Positions 5,450-6,981 of a DNA stretch of 6,981 bases are shown here, one piece after another; positions within the stretch are counted from its first letter, which is position 1, and each line of letters begins with the position of its first letter. The notes under the pieces are model-generated. The model saw nothing but the letters and a program-made list of their open reading frames with translations, was not told the origin of the DNA and did not search any database. The stretch is from positions 1-6,981 of the forward strand of contig DATBMA010000094.1 in NCBI GenBank assembly GCA_036555105.1, written 5' to 3'. The stretch is from DATBMA01 sp036555105. Its GTDB lineage: Bacteria > Actinomycetota > Acidimicrobiia > Spongiisociales > ZC4RG35. The position numbers and the translations under genes were made by a program.

Positions 5450-6685
5450 GTGATCGTCGAGGTCGTCGCGGTCGGGACAGAACTGCTGCTCGGCCAGATC
5501 GTGAACACCAATCTCGCATTCATTGGCGCCGCTCTGGCCGAGGTGGGCCTCGACTCCCATTTCCAAACCGTGGTCGGCGACAACCAGGCTCGAATCGCAA
5601 CCGCCATCAGCGTTGCCCTGGAGCGGGCCGACGCAGTAGTGGTTACAGGAGGCATCGGGCCCACTCAGGATGATCTGACCAGGGAAGGCATCGCCTCGGC
5701 CCTGGGGCGGGAGCTCGTGCGGTCAGAGGACTACGTCGTTGAGCTGCGCGAGCGCTGGGAGCGGCTCGGGCGGGAGATGCCAGAGTCCAACCTGCGGCAG
5801 GCCGATGCCCCGGGCGGCGCGGAGATGATCCCCAATCCGAAGGGCACCGCTCCCGCCCTCGCCATCGAACAAGCAGGCAAGTGGGTCTTCGTGGTGCCGG
5901 GTGTCCCCGAGGAGATGCATCTACTCATGGAAACCGAGGTGGTGCCGCGTTTGCTCGCTCTGGCGGGACGACGAGAGGTGATCGTCAACCGGGTCCTGCG
6001 CAGCTGGGGTCGGTCCGAGTCGCAGGTGGCAGAGATGCTCGACGACCTCTATTCAGGGTCGATCAATCCCTCACTCGCCTACTTGGCCTCGGGGGGCGAG
6101 TTGAAACTGCGAATGACGGCCAAAGCCGCCGACGTCACGGCAGCGCGGGAGTTGATCGAGCCCATGGAAGCCGAGGTCCGGAGACGCTTGGGCGAGTCGG
6201 TGTTCGGAGCCGACGAAGAGACCATCGAGCAGATCCTGGGCTCCCTTCTTTCCAGGCGTCGATGGATGCTGGCCACGGCCGAGTCCGCCACAGGGGGGCT
6301 GGTGGCTGCTCGCCTCACCTCGGTGCCGGGATCGTCCAAGTGGTTCCGAGGATCGGTGGTTGCGTATGCCCCTGATCTGAAGGAGCGTCTGCTCTCAGTC
6401 GACCTGGCCAACCCGCTGGTCAGCCCGGAGACGGCGGTGGGGATGGCGGAGGGGGTTCGCCGCGCGCTTGGGACCGAGGTAGGCATCGGGGTCACCGGGT
6501 CCGCCGGCCCGGATCCGCTGGAAGCCCCGCCCGGGACCATGGTGATCGGTGTCGCCACTCCTGAGGGGAGCAAGGCGAGGACCCTGCGGCTGCCAGGCGA
6601 TCGGGAACGGGTGCGGGTTTACGCAACCACGGGAGCCCTCCACTTGGCCAGGCTGGCCATCACAGGCAAGTGGTGGAGCGAGTAG
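5450..6685 (+). CDS. cinA: CinA: two-domain COG1058/PncC-type nucleotide and NMN-processing protein
   Basis: A 411-residue cytoplasmic protein with the full CinA layout. The N-terminal MoaB/COG1058 domain (about 1-165) shows AVGTELLLGQIVNTN (7-21), TVVGDN (40-45), VVVTGGIGPTQDDLT (63-77), NPKGTAPA (129-136) and VPGVPEEM (149-156); in studied homologues this domain is an ADP-ribose pyrophosphatase. The C-terminal PncC domain (about 258-411) shows TAESATGGLVAARL (276-289), whose Ser279 is the presumed nucleophile, VVAYAPDLKERLL (303-315) with the conserved Tyr and Lys, and GVTGSAGPDP (347-356); homologues hydrolyse NMN to nicotinate mononucleotide in pyridine-nucleotide salvage. The usual Cys after the Ser is Ala, which some members share. 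The start is GTG 5450, matching where the family begins; an upstream extension would add a non-family 25 residues overlapping the preceding gene. The stop overlaps thpR by 13 bases. Confidence 0.95.
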   Translation: MIVEVVAVGTELLLGQIVNTNLAFIGAALAEVGLDSHFQTVVGDNQARIATAISVALERADAVVVTGGIGPTQDDLTREGIASALGRELVRSEDYVVELRERWERLGREMPESNLRQADAPGGAEMIPNPKGTAPALAIEQAGKWVFVVPGVPEEMHLLMETEVVPRLLALAGRREVIVNRVLRSWGRSESQVAEMLDDLYSGSINPSLAYLASGGELKLRMTAKAADVTAARELIEPMEAEVRRRLGESVFGADEETIEQILGSLLSRRRWMLATAESATGGLVAARLTSVPGSSKWFRGSVVAYAPDLKERLLSVDLANPLVSPETAVGMAEGVRRALGTEVGIGVTGSAGPDPLEAPPGTMVIGVATPEGSKARTLRLPGDRERVRVYATTGALHLARLAITGKWWSE

Positions 6686-6981
6686 GCCGGCTCTTCTTCG
6701 GCCTGGCCCCGCCGGCCGAAGCGATCGCAGCACTCTCCTCCCGGTTGGCGGCGCTCAATGTCCCCGGGGGGGTGGTCCCACCGGGCAACTGGCACCTGAC
6801 GCTGCGCTTCATCGGCGACGTCGACCAGGTGGGGCTCGAGCGGCTCATGGCCGAAGTGGACCAAGCCGACCTGGGCGACCCGTTCCGAGTCCGGCTGGGG
6901 GAGATGGGGGCCTTTTCCCGCCCGCAGCGAGCCGAGGCCCTCTGGCTGGGGCTGGCAGCCGGCGAGGAGGAGGTGAAGGTG
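6673..6981 (+). CDS. thpR: RNA 2',3'-cyclic phosphodiesterase / 2'-5' RNA ligase family protein, N-terminal fragment
   Basis: The first 103 residues of a 2H phosphoesterase, truncated by the right edge. RLFFGLAPPAEA (about 6-17) is the family's opening strand and helix, and NWHLTLRFIGDV (41-52) contains the first HxT signature; the second His motif would lie beyond the window. The family hydrolyses 2',3'-cyclic phosphate RNA ends and joins or splits 2'-5' RNA linkages; its physiological role in bacteria is unsettled. The start is GTG 6673, 13 bases inside the cinA 3' end; no better in-frame start is present and the ribosome binding site is weak, so translational coupling to cinA is likely. 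The cinA-thpR order is common in bacteria and is often followed by recA. Confidence 0.88.
   Translation, partial: MERVGRLFFGLAPPAEAIAALSSRLAALNVPGGVVPPGNWHLTLRFIGDVDQVGLERLMAEVDQADLGDPFRVRLGEMGAFSRPQRAEALWLGLAAGEEEVKV
6685..6721 (+). other. Overlapping inverted repeats at the cinA/thpR junction
   Basis: GGCCGGC at 6685-6691 can pair with GCCGGCC at 6711-6717, while CTTCGGCC at 6696-6703 can pair with GGCCGAAG at 6714-6721 (8-bp stem, 10-base loop). The two pairings share a 3' arm and exclude each other. They lie just after the cinA stop, inside the first codons of thpR. In GC-rich coding DNA such structures may be incidental. Confidence 0.25.

Noticed and set aside
1..6981. Mobile element, CRISPR array, toxin-antitoxin or defence island
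   Set aside because: No transposase, integrase, direct-repeat array, small paired toxin genes or nuclease/helicase genes were seen; the gene content is chromosomal housekeeping and signalling.

Overview
The window is high-GC DNA with G/C-rich third codon positions, frequent GTG starts and many short overlaps. Several gene families point to an actinobacterium: an Rv3369-like PPOX/F420-class oxidoreductase, an Rv1900c-like hydrolase/adenylyl cyclase fusion, and an actinobacterial-style E2 acyltransferase. A deep lineage such as Acidimicrobiia would fit, but this is inference from family resemblance; there is no rRNA or marker gene to confirm it. No tRNA, rRNA, CRISPR array, insertion sequence or phage gene is visible, and no stretch over 300 bases lacks a gene.

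Layout. (1) Positions 2-1812, plus strand: the C-terminal end of a 2-oxoacid dehydrogenase E2 acyltransferase; a small PPOX-fold protein whose start overlaps the E2 stop; then, after 57 bases and a good ribosome binding site, a 352-residue dehydrogenase resembling the archaeal (type II) glyceraldehyde-3-phosphate dehydrogenase. (2) Positions 1813-1918: a short convergent spacer with a GC-rich hairpin. (3) Positions 1919-5105, minus strand: reading from the right, an AlkZ-related-like protein, an alpha/beta-hydrolase plus class III cyclase fusion, a SnoaL/NTF2-like protein coupled to it, and a RibD/dihydrofolate-reductase-like protein. (4) Positions 5106-5166: a 61-base divergent promoter region. 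(5) Positions 5167-6981, plus strand: a small alanine-rich protein of unknown function, cinA, and the start of a 2'-5' RNA ligase family (thpR/ligT) gene that runs off the window. In many bacteria this block continues into recA, so recA may lie just beyond the right edge.

How the genes work together. The right-hand block looks like the conserved cinA-thpR genome and nucleotide maintenance cluster. The cyclase lies divergent to it, as Rv1900c lies next to cinA (Rv1901) in Mycobacterium tuberculosis. The left-hand genes are ordinary central-metabolism or redox enzymes. The most interesting points are: the cyclase fusion appears to have lost all three hydrolase catalytic residues and the usual adenine-specifying lysine; the type II GAPDH-like enzyme keeps its catalytic Cys and His but is otherwise divergent; and three starts in the right half each have a TANNNT box 7-8 bases upstream, suggesting leaderless mRNAs. 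I see no clear evidence of a wholly new system such as a defence island or mobile element.
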